From Laburnicola sp. R22_1 (lineage: Eukaryota > Ascomycota > Dothideomycetes > Pleosporales > Didymosphaeriaceae): 64,000 nucleotides of DNA. Numbering within the stretch: the first letter of the stretch is position 1; each line of letters starts with the position of its first letter. The translations under genes and the position numbers were made by a program. Positions 1 to 10,565 of the stretch are shown here, piece after piece. The notes under the pieces are model-generated. The model was given only the letters and a program-made list of their open reading frames with translations. It had not been told where the DNA came from and searched no databases. The stretch spans positions 2,480,001 to 2,544,000 of the forward strand of contig JACONQ010000002.1 in NCBI GenBank assembly GCA_014281115.1. The letters run 5' to 3'.

Positions 1-732
1 TTCAAGAAGCAGGGCATCTACGGACTTGCACGAAGCATGCCAACATCAGGTGCCATCGACCTGGTAGCGAAGAAGAAGGGCGTCGAGTGCTATGAGGTTC
101 CTACCGGATGGAAGTTCTTCTGCGGGCTCTTTGACTCCGACAAGATGAACATTTGCGGCGAGGAGAGTTTCGGTACCGGAAGCAACCACATCCGTGAGAA
201 GGACGGTCTATGGGCCGTCGTCGCCTGGCTCAACATCATTGCGGGTATTGGTGAGCAATCCGGTACCACGCCCAGCATTGGCTCCATCCAGAAGGACTTC
301 TGGAAGACCTACGGACGCACCTTTTTCACTCGCTACGACTACGAAGGCTGCGAGTCCGAGGGCGCTAACAAGGTGGTCGCTCACATGAAGGAGCTCATTA
401 CAACCAAGAAGGACGAGTTCGTTGGCTCGTCTATCTCCGGCCGCAAGGTTGTCGAGGCGGACGACTTCTCGTACACTGATCTCGACGGCAGCGTTAGCAA
501 GAACCAGGGTATCTACGTCAAGTTTGACGACGGTAGCCGCATCGTCGTACGCTTGTCTGGTACAGGCAGCAGCGGTGCCACGATCCGTCTGTACATTGAG
601 AAGCACGAGACAGACGAGAAGATGTACGATCTCGACGCCCAGGACTACCTCAAAGACAATGTCAAGCTGGCAACGGACCTGCTGAAGCTGCAGGAGTACG
701 TCGGCCGCACCGAGCCCGATGTCAAGACATAG
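1..732 (+). CDS. Phosphoglucomutase, C-terminal part (5' end outside window)
   Basis: Interconverts glucose 1-phosphate and glucose 6-phosphate in the cytosol, linking glycolysis to glycogen, trehalose and cell-wall sugar synthesis. The frame is open from base 1, so the gene begins upstream; the ATG at 37 is internal (LARSMPTSGAIDLVAKK is continuous). Visible family blocks are the sugar-binding loop GEESFGTGSNHIREKDG (usually ..GSDHIREKDG; Asn replaces Asp here) and the C-terminal phosphate-binding loop RLSGTGSSGATIRLYIE. It ends with TAG at 730-732. About 243 residues are present of a protein usually near 550. The metal-binding and phosphoserine loops must lie outside the window. No intron is seen in this part. 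The alpha-D-phosphohexomutase assignment is firm; paralogue identity (PGM1 or PGM2 type) is not resolved. Confidence 0.95.
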   Translation, partial: FKKQGIYGLARSMPTSGAIDLVAKKKGVECYEVPTGWKFFCGLFDSDKMNICGEESFGTGSNHIREKDGLWAVVAWLNIIAGIGEQSGTTPSIGSIQKDFWKTYGRTFFTRYDYEGCESEGANKVVAHMKELITTKKDEFVGSSISGRKVVEADDFSYTDLDGSVSKNQGIYVKFDDGSRIVVRLSGTGSSGATIRLYIEKHETDEKMYDLDAQDYLKDNVKLATDLLKLQEYVGRTEPDVKT

Positions 733-1528
733 AAAGCGTGATGGGTTACAGGTGTACATGGTGGAGACTGGAAAAGACAAATATTACGAGACATGAACGT
801 GCATGAGTGCTGGGTGAAGCGAGCGAAGGGGAAAATGTTGTAGTTAGTTGATAGACTTTTACCTTGCTGCGGCTTATAAAATAAGATAGTGGCATTTGAT
901 GGTCGCGGATGGGAAGTTTAGTGTTTCTGTTAATTCTCAACAGCTATTCTTACGTGATTGGTGAGACACGGTAGAACACTTCCCCTAAGCACGCCTAACC
1001 AAATTCTCCGAAACAAAAATATAGTCGTAATGGCGTCTCGAGGTCATCAGAACAGATGTACTGCTTTGCTACTGCTGGATGTGTCATACCTGGAACATTG
1101 TCTGGTCGTATATTAATATATTAATCCGGATGATCAGGCGAGCTTTCCTACTTGGCATGTGTGTGTTTTTGTGCCTGGCCTGGCTCACCGCGAAAAATGG
1201 TAAGCGAAGCGAAGCGTGAAGATGGTGGAGAGAGGCTGGAGAGCGGGTTTATGTTTGTTTTTATATGTTGCATGGTGGGATCTTTGATGTAGCAGCACTT
1301 GGATTTGTATAGTTGGTGTAAATTGCGTAGTATAGCTGGTGTAGACGTTACCGCGCGTGAAATTCGTATGACGTACGCGCTCAGCCACTCACGCGCCGCA
1401 ATTAGATGTCGCGCAGCAAACTAACTCGGTATACTTCCCCTCCTCCCCACTCCAAACCACTTCATTCATAACAACCCTTGCGCCCACTCTCCCTCTACAC
1501 GTTTACAACTAGCAGTGCGATATTTACC
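733..1528. other. Intergenic: 3' UTR of phosphoglucomutase and 5' region of the OSBP gene
   Basis: No coding frame with recognisable content. AT-rich patches (for example around 1,105-1,125) are compatible with 3'-end and UTR sequence. The last 90 bases before the ATG at 1529 are C/T-rich, like many filamentous-fungal 5' leaders. No TATA box or operator can be assigned with confidence. Confidence 0.5.
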
Positions 1529-3071
1529 ATGAGCGAAAGCACCGGAAAAGAAGCCTCGGCGGTGCCTACCAAGCAGAAGGGCTCGTGGTCGAGCTTCCTG
1601 AAGGTATGTTTGCGGCGCGGCGTCCGGCCGCATATTGCGCCAAAGGGCCCCCAGGCGGGCAGCGCTATCCTCTGTGCCCATAGCCTAATATGTGCATAGT
1701 CGATAGCGTCCTTCAATGGCGATTTGGCGTCCATGACCGCGCCCGCCTTCATCCTGTCTACCACCTCCCTTGTCGAGTTCTCCTCGTACTGGACCGAACA
1801 CCCCTCGGTTTTCGTCGCGCCCGCTGCCGAGAAGGACCCTGCGAAGCGGTGCATGCTGGTCCTGAAGTGGTTCCTCAGCACCCTGAAGCAGCAATATGCC
1901 AGCCGAAGCGAGAAGCTGGGTAGTGAGAAGAAACCCTTGAATCCATTCCTGGGCGAGCTCTTTCTTGGAAAGTGGGAGGACGAGGCGGGCGAGACACGTC
2001 TCGTGAGCGAGCAAGTCAGGTAGGAACCGCCAATGCGGAATGGCAGATCGCAGCAGGCTAACAACCGTAGCCACCATCCTCCCGTCACCGCATACTCCAT
2101 CTGGAACGACAAGCACGGTGTGCGTCTCCAGGGGTATAATGCCCAGAAGGCTTCTTTCAAATCGACTATCAACGTGAAGCAGATCGGCCACGCAATGCTG
2201 CATATCGATGGGTTTGACGAAGACTACTTCATTTCTCTTCCTTCGCTCCACATCGAGGGCCTGATAATAGGGTCGCCGTACGTGGAGCTCAATAGCTCTA
2301 CCTACATCCAGTCTTCTTCCGGATACACGTGCAAGATCGACTACAGCGGCCGCGGCTGGGTCTCCGGCAAGTCCAACAGCTTCACCGCTAGCATGTATCC
2401 AGAGGACAAGAAGAAGGAGCCCGTCTACACGGCCGAGGGCCAGTGGACCGGCCAGTTTACCATTCAGGATGCGAAAACCAAACAAGTACGTGCCCTGGGT
2501 CGAACCTTTACAACGCTCTTCTCTGCCGATAGTGCAAAGAAACACACTGACTCGTGCATCTGTAGATCGTGGAGTCCTTTGACCCTGAAAAGACGAAGCC
2601 TAGTCCCCTGATCATCGCCCCCATCCCCGAGCAAGATGACTTCGAGTCAAGAAAAGCGTGGAAGAAGGTCGCCGACGCCATCACAAAAGGCGACATGGAC
2701 ACGACCGCGCAAGCCAAATCCATCATCGAGAACCGCCAGCGCGCCATGCGCAAGGAGGAGAGAGACCAAGGCCGCGAATGGGAGCGTCGCTTCTTCTCGC
2801 GCACAGATACGTACCCTGTGTTTGAGAAACTGGTAAGCCCTTCCTTTCCCCGTTGTACATGTAACCCTTAAACCATGCGCTCACGACTGGATCCCAGGCT
2901 GCCAAGATCAGCGAGCAGGTCAACAAGGAGGCTACAAACGGGGTGTGGGTCTTCGACGAGGCGAAAGCGAAAGACGCGAAGCCGCCGTTTCATCCTGACG
3001 TGCAGCCGCCGATCTACGAGGAGACGGATGATTTGAGTAGGACGAGTACGAGCAGTGCGGCTACGGCTTGA
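1529..3071 (+). CDS. Oxysterol-binding protein, KES1/OSH4 class
   Basis: Lipid-transfer protein that exchanges sterol and phosphatidylinositol 4-phosphate between membranes and affects Golgi trafficking. Five exons join to 416 codons: 1529-1603, 1700-2019, 2071-2485, 2566-2832, 2898-3071, all with GT-AG introns (96, 51, 80 and 65 bp). Splicing at 2019/2071 rebuilds the family signature EQVSHHPP (residues 129-136), which strongly supports the model. Other hallmarks are [15 protein letters not shown] upstream, [12 protein letters not shown], and the C-terminal part with [12 protein letters not shown] sequence ([21 protein letters not shown]). There is no PH domain, ankyrin repeat or transmembrane segment, and length is close to yeast Osh4 (434 aa), hence the short cytosolic class. 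The start is the first ATG in frame with exon 1 ([10 protein letters not shown]). Confidence 0.93.
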
Positions 3072-4304
3072 GTGTGATGGTTGTTTGTGCTGGCTGAGGC
3101 TAATTTTTTTTTTGTGTGTAGAGGGGGAGATTGGGCCGCCGTTGTTGGTGAGGGCGGCGAGGATATCGATTAGGAGGAAGGATGGGGAGGGGTATTATTC
3201 TTGTGTGTATACCTAGTTGTGTTAGTTATTGGTTCCTAATGCGATTGTTGGCTTTTTTTATTGTGTTTGGGTTTGGGGTGAGGGGGTGAGGGGGAGATTT
3301 TTGATGGTGGTGGTGATGATGGTGTTGTTTTGTGCTGTGGTGTTTTGATTGGTGGTTTGGTATGATATGTGGTTTAGTACGCTGTGTGCTTAATAGATAT
3401 CTTCTGTGTGTGCATAGGGTGATTCCTAATCGGGTGGAGAGATTATAGAATCTTCTGCGGTGAGGGGGGCAGGGTGGGCCTTGTTCTTGTTCTTGTCCTT
3501 ATGTAGTGTACTCTGGGGCTGGGCTGGGCATAGGCGTTGGATGTAGGTATACCGAATTGAGTGAGGGTCTTCGTGGCAGAGATTAGGGTTTGGGGAGAGG
3601 AGGGGGAATGAGACTTGGGCAGAGATAGAAATGGATAGAAATAAATAGTAAGGACAGCTTTCCATAGCAGCGCTATACCGTGTACCGAGAGTGCGCAAAG
3701 CATTCTTTCAGATAAATAGTATAGTTAGGTGGTTGATTGGGTGCTGTTTATTATCGAGTTGTATTGTTCTGGTGTAGTGTTTTGTGGGTTATTCACTACA
3801 TGGGCGTTCGAATCTTGTAGTACCTAAGGTATGCTGGCGATATTTGGGAAGTGGGAGGTTTGAGGGTGGATGGAGGGTTGGGAAGTTGAGCTGTGGAGGG
3901 AAGATGGGAGGGAGGGTGGGAGATGGCTTCGTGAGGCGAGAGGTCCGCTGGGATTTATGAAGCGTGTGGTACCCTGGGATGTGTAATGGTGGTGATGTTC
4001 GCTATTGGTGTTCATGGGGGAGTGGGGTTGGGATGTGTAATGCAGGAGCTGTGTATGTATGACTTCCAAGATTCCAAAGTTGTGGTTTTGGAGTTTGAAT
4101 TGGTTTGGAAGTATTATATTACAGCGAATACACTGCCATATGCTATGCTGTGCTGTGCTGTGCTGTGCCAAACAATGCCAAACAATGCCAAACCAATGCC
4201 AATGCCAATGCCAATGCCAATCGAAAAACCACCTCTCACACGAAAGAACACATGCCAAAATGCCAAAAGCCTCCAAATCAACCCACACTACCCAATCAAT
4301 CCCC
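3072..4304. other. Intergenic between convergent genes
   Basis: Low-complexity, strand-asymmetric DNA (G/T-rich on + from about 3,110 to 3,400 and 3,840 to 4,040) with no credible coding frame. It contains the short tandem arrays annotated at 4,141-4,221. It lies between the 3' ends of the OSBP gene and the minus-strand acidic protein gene, so it should hold both 3' UTRs. Confidence 0.5.
4141..4221. repeat. Compound microsatellite (TGTGC)n - (CAAACAATGC)n - (AATGCC)n
   Basis: Read directly: about four TGTGC/TATGC pentamers, then CAAACAATGC twice, then about six copies of a CAATGC/AATGCC hexamer. All three unit types share a TGC core, so the array probably grew by slippage from one seed. It lies in the 3' flank of the minus-strand gene at 4305-5591. 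Confidence 0.85.
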
Positions 4305-5591
4305 TTACTCCGCCTCCGACCAGTCATCCTTCCAAGGAATTTCGCACCCACAAGTCCAGAGACCACCCCGCCAGCCGCCGTACCCCGGGGCACCCCACTC
4401 AACAAAGTGCCCGACCCCCGTCTCGAGATCCGGATCGCCCTCCCAATGCCACTTGTGGTTCTCCAAGTCGTACCCGTGCGGCCCTGGCTTGAGGTACTGC
4501 TTAGGCGGCGGGGGTTGAAACCGGCGGAGCGGCCCGATTACAATGTAATCGAAGGGGTGTAGTGTGGAGAGGTCGATTCTGGGCTTTTTGGACGGCGACT
4601 TGCCTGCTTCTATCCAGGAGAGGACCGCGTCGCGTTCCACCTCGGTGATGCGCTTGCGCTTCATGGGGCTGAGCGCGCTGTTGGTGGGGTCTTCGTAGAG
4701 GGCTTCGATGTCGGGGTCGTCGGCCTCGTCGGGGACCTCTTCGTTGTCTTCTTCGAGGAGGGCTGTGATTTCGGCATAGAAGCCGTCATCTTCGGCCGTG
4801 GCCTCAATGTTGGCTTCCTCGTTGTCTTCGAGGAGAGCCATGATATCGGCTTCCAAGCCGTCGTCATCGTCTTGGACCTCCGCCTCCTCACTTCCTTCAA
4901 GAAGGGCCATAATATCGGCCTCCAACCCATCATCCTCCACCTCCTCCTCAACCTCCTCCGCCCGCTCTTCCTCCCCAGAATAAACCATCTTCTCCTTCCC
5001 CTTCTCTCCCCTTTTCTCAACAACTGGTGCCTTTTTCACAGGCACCTCCTCCTCCTCCTCACCCTTCACCCCCTTCTTCCCCCTCGGCCCCTTCCCAAAA
5101 GCCTCCGTCTCCACCTCCTCAATCCACCTCCCAATCTCCGTCTTCGACTTCCCCTCCAACGCCTTCACCATCTCCTCGCCCCCATACGCCCGGACAAACT
5201 TGTCCAACAGCTCCGCTTTGCTCTTCTTGTGCGCGAGCACATCCCCGCTCCGCGCGTGCTCGTACTTTTTTCCGCGCCCGTCGTGGAGCGGGATGGTGAG
5301 GCCGTTTTTGGTGTAGAATTGCTCTTTTGGAACGGCGGCCTTTGGAGCGGGTTTTGTGGCGGTGGCGGGTTTGGCTTTGCCTTTGCCTTTGGCTTTGGGG
5401 TTGGCGGGGCGGGGCGCGCGGGGAGGCTTTGCCGGCGCGTTTTTGGAGAAGTTGAAGCCGACGGGGGCTTTTTTGGTCGAAGGCTTGGAAGGTCCTTCGT
5501 TGATGGTGAGGGAGGCGGTGGGGGAGAGGATACTGGTTTGGCGGCTTGGGCCGGCCGAATTGGTGGTGGTGGTGGTGTTTTGGGAGGCCAT
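4305..5591 (-). CDS. Hypothetical acidic, repeat-containing protein
   Basis: Single-exon frame of 428 residues starting at the ATG at 5591. I do not recognise the family. Residues 1-90 are Ser/Thr/Pro/Ala/Lys-rich and basic (runs such as KAKGKGKAKPATATKPAPK), likely disordered. Residues about 95-175 look folded (EQFYTKNGLTIPLHDGRGKKYEH, then a helical segment with GRWIEEVETEAFGKG). A central acidic stretch holds three copies of a ~20-residue unit of form DDGLEADIMALLE, the third diverged to DDGFYAEITALLE. This is followed by a basic cluster SPMKRKR that could be a nuclear signal, and a Trp/Gly/Pro-rich C-terminus (HFVEWGAPGYGGWRGGLWTCGCEIPW). No signal peptide or membrane segment. The basic and acidic tracts suggest a nuclear protein, which is only inference. 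Confidence 0.7.
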   Translation of the reverse strand: MASQNTTTTTNSAGPSRQTSILSPTASLTINEGPSKPSTKKAPVGFNFSKNAPAKPPRAPRPANPKAKGKGKAKPATATKPAPKAAVPKEQFYTKNGLTIPLHDGRGKKYEHARSGDVLAHKKSKAELLDKFVRAYGGEEMVKALEGKSKTEIGRWIEEVETEAFGKGPRGKKGVKGEEEEEVPVKKAPVVEKRGEKGKEKMVYSGEEERAEEVEEEVEDDGLEADIMALLEGSEEAEVQDDDDGLEADIMALLEDNEEANIEATAEDDGFYAEITALLEEDNEEVPDEADDPDIEALYEDPTNSALSPMKRKRITEVERDAVLSWIEAGKSPSKKPRIDLSTLHPFDYIVIGPLRRFQPPPPKQYLKPGPHGYDLENHKWHWEGDPDLETGVGHFVEWGAPGYGGWRGGLWTCGCEIPWKDDWSEAE

Positions 5592-7876
5592 TTTTCTTCT
5601 TCATTGGGTTGGGTGAAGAAGGTTTGTGGTGGGTGGTGGTGTGTGGCCTTTTGTCCTTGTCTGAAGAGAGAATAAGTCTCGGACTGACAATATTGTAGAG
5701 TGAGGTGTACCTACAGTAGACAGGAGGATGTTGGCAGGTACGTTGATACGCGTCGAAAAACGGTGGAGTTGTCTTCGAAAAGCGTGGTGGGAAGTGGAAG
5801 TGGATGGGTGCGAGCATGTGCGTGTGTGTATGAAGAAGAAAGGAAGAAAGTCCAAGAAGCGGCGGAACCCCCCTTATAACACAGAACCCAGTCCCCAAAT
5901 CCGGCCAGAGCACCTCCCGCTGTGACTCCCGTTCCACAAGGCTACGGGACCAACTCCGGAATCCACAGCCAGAATTTTTTCAACAATTTCACAGCGGTCC
6001 ACATACGGTCCTGCTGACAGCCGAAACGTACCTATCATTCCCGTCGGACCTACTCCATGGAGACACCTCCTCGACTTTTTTGTGCCCTCCTGAACCCCCC
6101 TACAGCGGAACTAGTGCTGTAGTGCATTTTTTTTCTGCGGAAAGCAACGAAGCATGCAGACACAGCCTTCCACATTTTGGCCCCTCCACCAACAGAAACA
6201 TGTTGGTTGTAACGCTGGTCCACCTAGAGTGCCATGTGTCCCTACTATTCCCAACAAACCCGTTATAGAGACACCTCCTCGACTTTTGTGTGCCCTCCTG
6301 ACCCTCCCTACAGTGGAACCAGTGCTGTAGTGCATTTTTTTTTCTGCGGAAAGCAAGGAAGCACATGTGACATACCCAATCCAGATGTGCTTCACAGTGC
6401 AATGCATACCTATCCTGCCCACTCCATTCCCCCTCCTGGATACACTCCCGTCCCTCTACACGGCCCATCCCCACCGTCCGTCGTCTACCCACAGCACGGC
6501 CGACTCTCAAAAATTCCGGCCCCTCCACCGACAAAAACATGTTGGTTGTAACGCTTGCCGTACTCTCCCCCTCCCCCTCCAAGCAAGCAAGCAACCCAGA
6601 AAGGAACCAAGTAAACACCCCACATCCTCCTCTCCAATCAAACCCCTCCATCCGACGTCAACCCCACTCTAGTGCCTTCTATTCTATTCCTGTCTACCAC
6701 TGACAGCCGCACGTGCCCCCCCTCCCACGGTTCACTCACCAATGTTCCGAGCGGAAGGCTCACCGATTCGCTGGCGGCGGCCCGTCCCGCTGTCAGTTGC
6801 GTGTTCTGGCGCGTTTCTATTCCCGTCTAACACCGCATGTGCCACGCTCCCACGGTTTCGCTCGTCCCTTCCGCGCGCGTGGAAGTTTGAGCAGTTACCT
6901 AAGGTGGTTAGTTAGCTAACACTGCCCCGTCCCGCTGTCAGCGTCAACTCACGCCTCGACACGAGTCTTCTAGCGCGCTCTGCATGCCTAGGATTTAATT
7001 TTCTTCCTATCTATCTGACGTTGGACACTAGCCCTGTACCGCACCGAACCACACTAAACCAAAGCCTTAGTTCCACATGCCACTCGCTCTTCCCCTTCCG
7101 CCCCGCAGTCTCACCAGTTCCCGAAAGTAGTTCGCTAGCCGTGCGTCGTTTCGCTGTCAAGTCAAGTCAAGTCACGGAGTGTCTGGGTACGCGACGCTCA
7201 CACCACATCCGCCCCGAACCAAACCGACTCTCTGGTTCGCGCTCTCTTCTCCGGGCGTCATTCCGCTGCCGCTGTCAGGCTGTCAGGCTGTCAAATCAAG
7301 CAAACTCAAGTCATGCGGTGTCGGTGTGTAGTATCTGGGTTAGGGAATCGGGCGGGTACGCTATGCTTCATAGGGTTATTGATGGGGCTGAACGGAACCG
7401 AAGACGTGGTTTGGGTTCGGGGTTTGGTGGGCCGAGGGGGTGGGTCGGGGGTGGCGTTGTGCGGTGCGCTGGGGGATGGTGTGGTGTGGTGTGGTGTGGG
7501 ATGCCGGGATGCATAATGCGAATGCCGGAAGGACGGGGGGGAGTGTGCTGGGGAGATGGAGAGTGGCAAGTGTGTGCGTGTCATTTGGTCAGGTCAGGCA
7601 GTCACTCTTCACGAGCAGGTAGGTCCACTCGCTGTCTTGTGCCATGAAAGGAATTGGACTTTTAATTTTTCTTTCTATGCACGTTCGTTCCCTCCGCGTC
7701 CCATGACAAGCTCTCCACAGAGCGAGCGTGCTGGAATTTCAAAGTTGTGATCTCGCCACAGCAAGCACCGTGGGCGTGCGGCACTGTGCGTCGTCGTCCG
7801 CCCCTACCCCAACTCCACACCACCACACCAACGCCCCCAGAGCACCTCGACCCCCTCAGGCCCCCCGTACCGCCAC
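5592..7876. other. Long intergenic region with diverged duplications
   Basis: About 2.3 kb without a gene I can support. It holds the 5' region of the minus-strand acidic protein gene (5,592-5,950), a diverged duplication at 6,061-6,555 (annotated separately), related blocks with shared phrases such as CCCGCTGTCAG (near 6,785 and 6,930), short tandem arrays GTCAA (about 7,156-7,176) and GGCTGTCA (about 7,270-7,292), and the 3' flank of the MFS gene. Open frames here have no family resemblance and are biased by low complexity. Confidence 0.5.
6061..6555. repeat. Diverged direct duplication, second copy interrupted
   Basis: The block 6061-6156 (starting AGACACCTCCTCGACTTTT) recurs at 6269-6364 with a few substitutions. 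The block 6181-6216 (CCCCTCCACCAACAGAAACA...) recurs at 6520-6555. In the first copy the two blocks are about 25 bp apart, in the second about 155 bp, so one copy gained or lost roughly 130 bp. Origin is unknown; no terminal inverted repeats or coding potential are seen. Confidence 0.75.
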
Positions 7877-10565
7877 TCACATAATAATCGGCAACCGACT
7901 CTGCAACAACGGCGGCTCGTCCCCACCCTCCCCCCTCGTCCACAACTCAATCGCCACCTCCTCCCCCGTAGCCTCCAACTTCGCATCCCGCAACGCCCAC
8001 GCCAGGAGAACCAGCAACACGGCCGCCACAATCCCCGCCACGCACAAACACCGCTGCACCTCGACATACACGTCGACGACGACGTCGCGCGTCGCCGACC
8101 CCCAAGCGTGCGCTGCAACAAACTGCGTCGGCCGCTGGTACGCGAGCGCCACCAGTTCTTCCGCGCCGGCCGGCAGCGCGCGGTGCAGCCGCATGTGCAG
8201 CGCATTGATCCACACGGCGCCGGCGATGGCTTGTCCGACGCCGCCTCCTACGAGGCAGGCGGTCATGTACGCGCCTATGAGGGTGGCGAAGTGCGCGTGC
8301 TCCCTTCCCGCCAGGACGAGCGCCATCGCCGGCACGGGGACGAAGCCGCCCGCGCAACCTAGGAGGATCTGCGCCGAGGTGGCGGCCACGCGGGCGGCCG
8401 TGTCGACGCCGCTGGGCCGCGCCATCTGGAGGATGAAAGCGGCGAGGGAGAGCAGCGCCCCGAGGCGGAGGTACCAGCGCAGACTGCGCGTGATGCTGAG
8501 GATGATGGCCATGAAGATGCCGAAGAAGGTGGATGTGAAGGCGTAGAGGCCTGCGATGCGGCCGGCGGCTTCGGCCGATTCGTCGTACCGGATTAGAAGG
8601 CCGGTGTGGAGGTACGTGTGTTGGGTGTAGTAGGCGAGGTGGTAGAGGAAGCCCATGGCGAGAGCGGTCATGATCTTTTTGTCGCTGAGGAGCTGGGGTG
8701 TGGTTAGTATGGGTGGTACCGTGTGATAGCGGACGGACGTAAATGTGTGATGAGAGTTGGAGTGCATGTGCAAGTGTCGGGGGTTTGATTTCGCTCTTTG
8801 TTTGACTTACCTGCCGCGGAAACAGTGGGTAGGTTGCACGCTTCTTCTCCCAGAAGTAGAATGCAGCGATACCGCACACGCCGAGGACGAGGACGATGAC
8901 CATGATAGGACTCGCCCAGTTGTGGGAACGGTTTGGTAGGACGATGGGCACAGCTGGCCAGAGAGCCAAGAGGCAGACGAAGAAGATAGCGAAGAAGATC
9001 CAACCAAGAAGATCCAATTGCCGGAGACGGAGTGCGACGCAGTAGAAGACGCCTTTGCCGGGCGGCGGTTCGTTCTGACACACTTCGTTCTGCGTTGGTT
9101 CATTCTGAAGCGGTTCGTTCCGGACTGGTTCGCTCTGGGGAGGCTCGTCCCGGGGGAGTTCAGTCTCGGTCTGTGCGTTCTCGGCTGGTTCATCTACATT
9201 CTCGGGTTGCGCTTCGTTGTCGGGCGAAGATCGAGACACTCGTTTCTCCACGCGCCATTGGATGATGAACACGGCTATCACGAGCGGTAACGCGCAAGCT
9301 AGACTGGTCAGCATCCGCGTTGTTCAGTCGCTTCGGATCCATGAGTACCTGTGTAGAGGATCGCAGACCACCCGAGACACCATCGCCACCCATAAGAGCG
9401 CAAAAGGCCCTCTTTTATGGGGTTGCTTATCCAAGTGGTGAGCTGGGAAAAGTTAGTTCTTTAGCTGTAAATGGCATGAGCGAATACGGGTGGAATGAAG
9501 CGGCATATCAGCAGGACTGAGAGCGCCGCTTTTCCGCCGTAAAATGGTGGAAGACTCACAAGGTAAGGAACGGCCGGCATATAGAACAAAACCACTCGCT
9601 CCCGGATCGACGTGATGTCCGCAATCATGATCGCGAACATGGAGACCACGCCGAGTATACCAAACTGTGAATGTCAGTAGGGGAAAGTCGTGCAAGGCTC
9701 CAGGTGGTACTCACGGTCCAAATGACGGTGCCCGCAAAGAATATTTTATAATCTTGCGCGAGGGCTTGGATGACCGTGCCTAGCATATGTTAGAAAATGC
9801 CCTTAACCGTCGATCCGCACGTAGGCAAAAGCTTTTCCAAAGGACAATGTTGGATATGTGACGACTCCGACGCCCCTTGAGTAATAGCACCCGGCATTTT
9901 TGAGAGACTGACCTGACACATAGAAAACCGCAGAAGCGAAGAGAGTTTCCGGGCGCCCAAAGACATCTGCACTCTTCGAAATGACTGGCGTCAACGTAGC
10001 CGTGCTAAGAGTAGAGACAGCGTAGATGGCACCCAGGAGCTGGTTTCCGTGGAAGAACTCGGCAACTTCGACCTACAACGTACGCATTAGCTGGAGTTTG
10101 ATATAGAAGGCAGATTTGACTCGCCTGGTATAGCACGCGGAGTAAGTTGTCCAGGCTGTGCACAAACGCCAGAAGCAGAATGAAGCCAAGGATGACGAGC
10201 CTCTCGGGTTTTAGAAAGTGGTTTGAGAGCAGCTCCATGCGGCGATATCCGGGACTGGCGGCACCAGTGGGAGGATCGATTGCCATCTGGGGAGTGAGCA
10301 GAGTATCCTCCTCGGGGATTGGGTCGAGAGCCTGTTCATGTTTAGATGTGCGCGTGGACAAGTGAGAGCGGCGTCGTGCCTGGGACGAGGTAGTCGAGTC
10401 TGGGTCATTGTTGTTGAGAGATTTATCAGAGACAGGACGATCAGCACCTGTGGTTAGCTCCGGGCTCCTGGAGAGGAGGCGCCATGGCCGGTACGCTGCG
10501 GCCACCTCCGGGCCAGGCGGCGAGTTGGGCCTGGATGTAGGCGTGGAACTGCGGCTGTGGGCCAT
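7877..10565 (-). CDS. MFS transporter, siderophore-iron (ARN/Mir/Sit) type
   Basis: Membrane transporter resembling fungal siderochrome-iron H+ symporters, which import ferric siderophores at the plasma membrane. Seven exons on the minus strand: 10565-10125, 10072-9913, 9779-9715, 9664-9560, 9442-9349, 9298-8811, 8692-7877; 722 residues. Splicing joins family blocks in order: STATLTPVISKSADVFGRPE, ALAQDYKIFFAGTVIW, MIADITSIRERVVLFYMPA, SYGWRWCLGWSAILY, LLGWIFFAIFFVCLLAL, VVVDVYVEVQRCLCVAGI. The first intron uses a GC donor (GCGAGT at 10124); all others are GT-AG. The N-terminus of about 120 residues is Ser/Pro-rich and cytosolic. The middle loop (about residues 310-370) carries acidic NEP repeats, longer than usual. 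The frame has a GTG upstream but the first ATG is 10565 (MAHSRSS). Substrate is inferred from family likeness only. Confidence 0.85.

Noticed and set aside
7021..7647. 208-residue frame upstream of the MFS gene's 3' end
   Set aside because: Composition follows local tandem arrays (GTCAA, GGCTGTCA, GTGTGG); no domain and a competing frame on the other strand.
7947..9314. 455-residue minus-strand frame reading through the last intron of the transporter
   Set aside because: The part beyond the intron donor is an out-of-frame His/Arg-rich shadow; the true last exon is 8692-7877.
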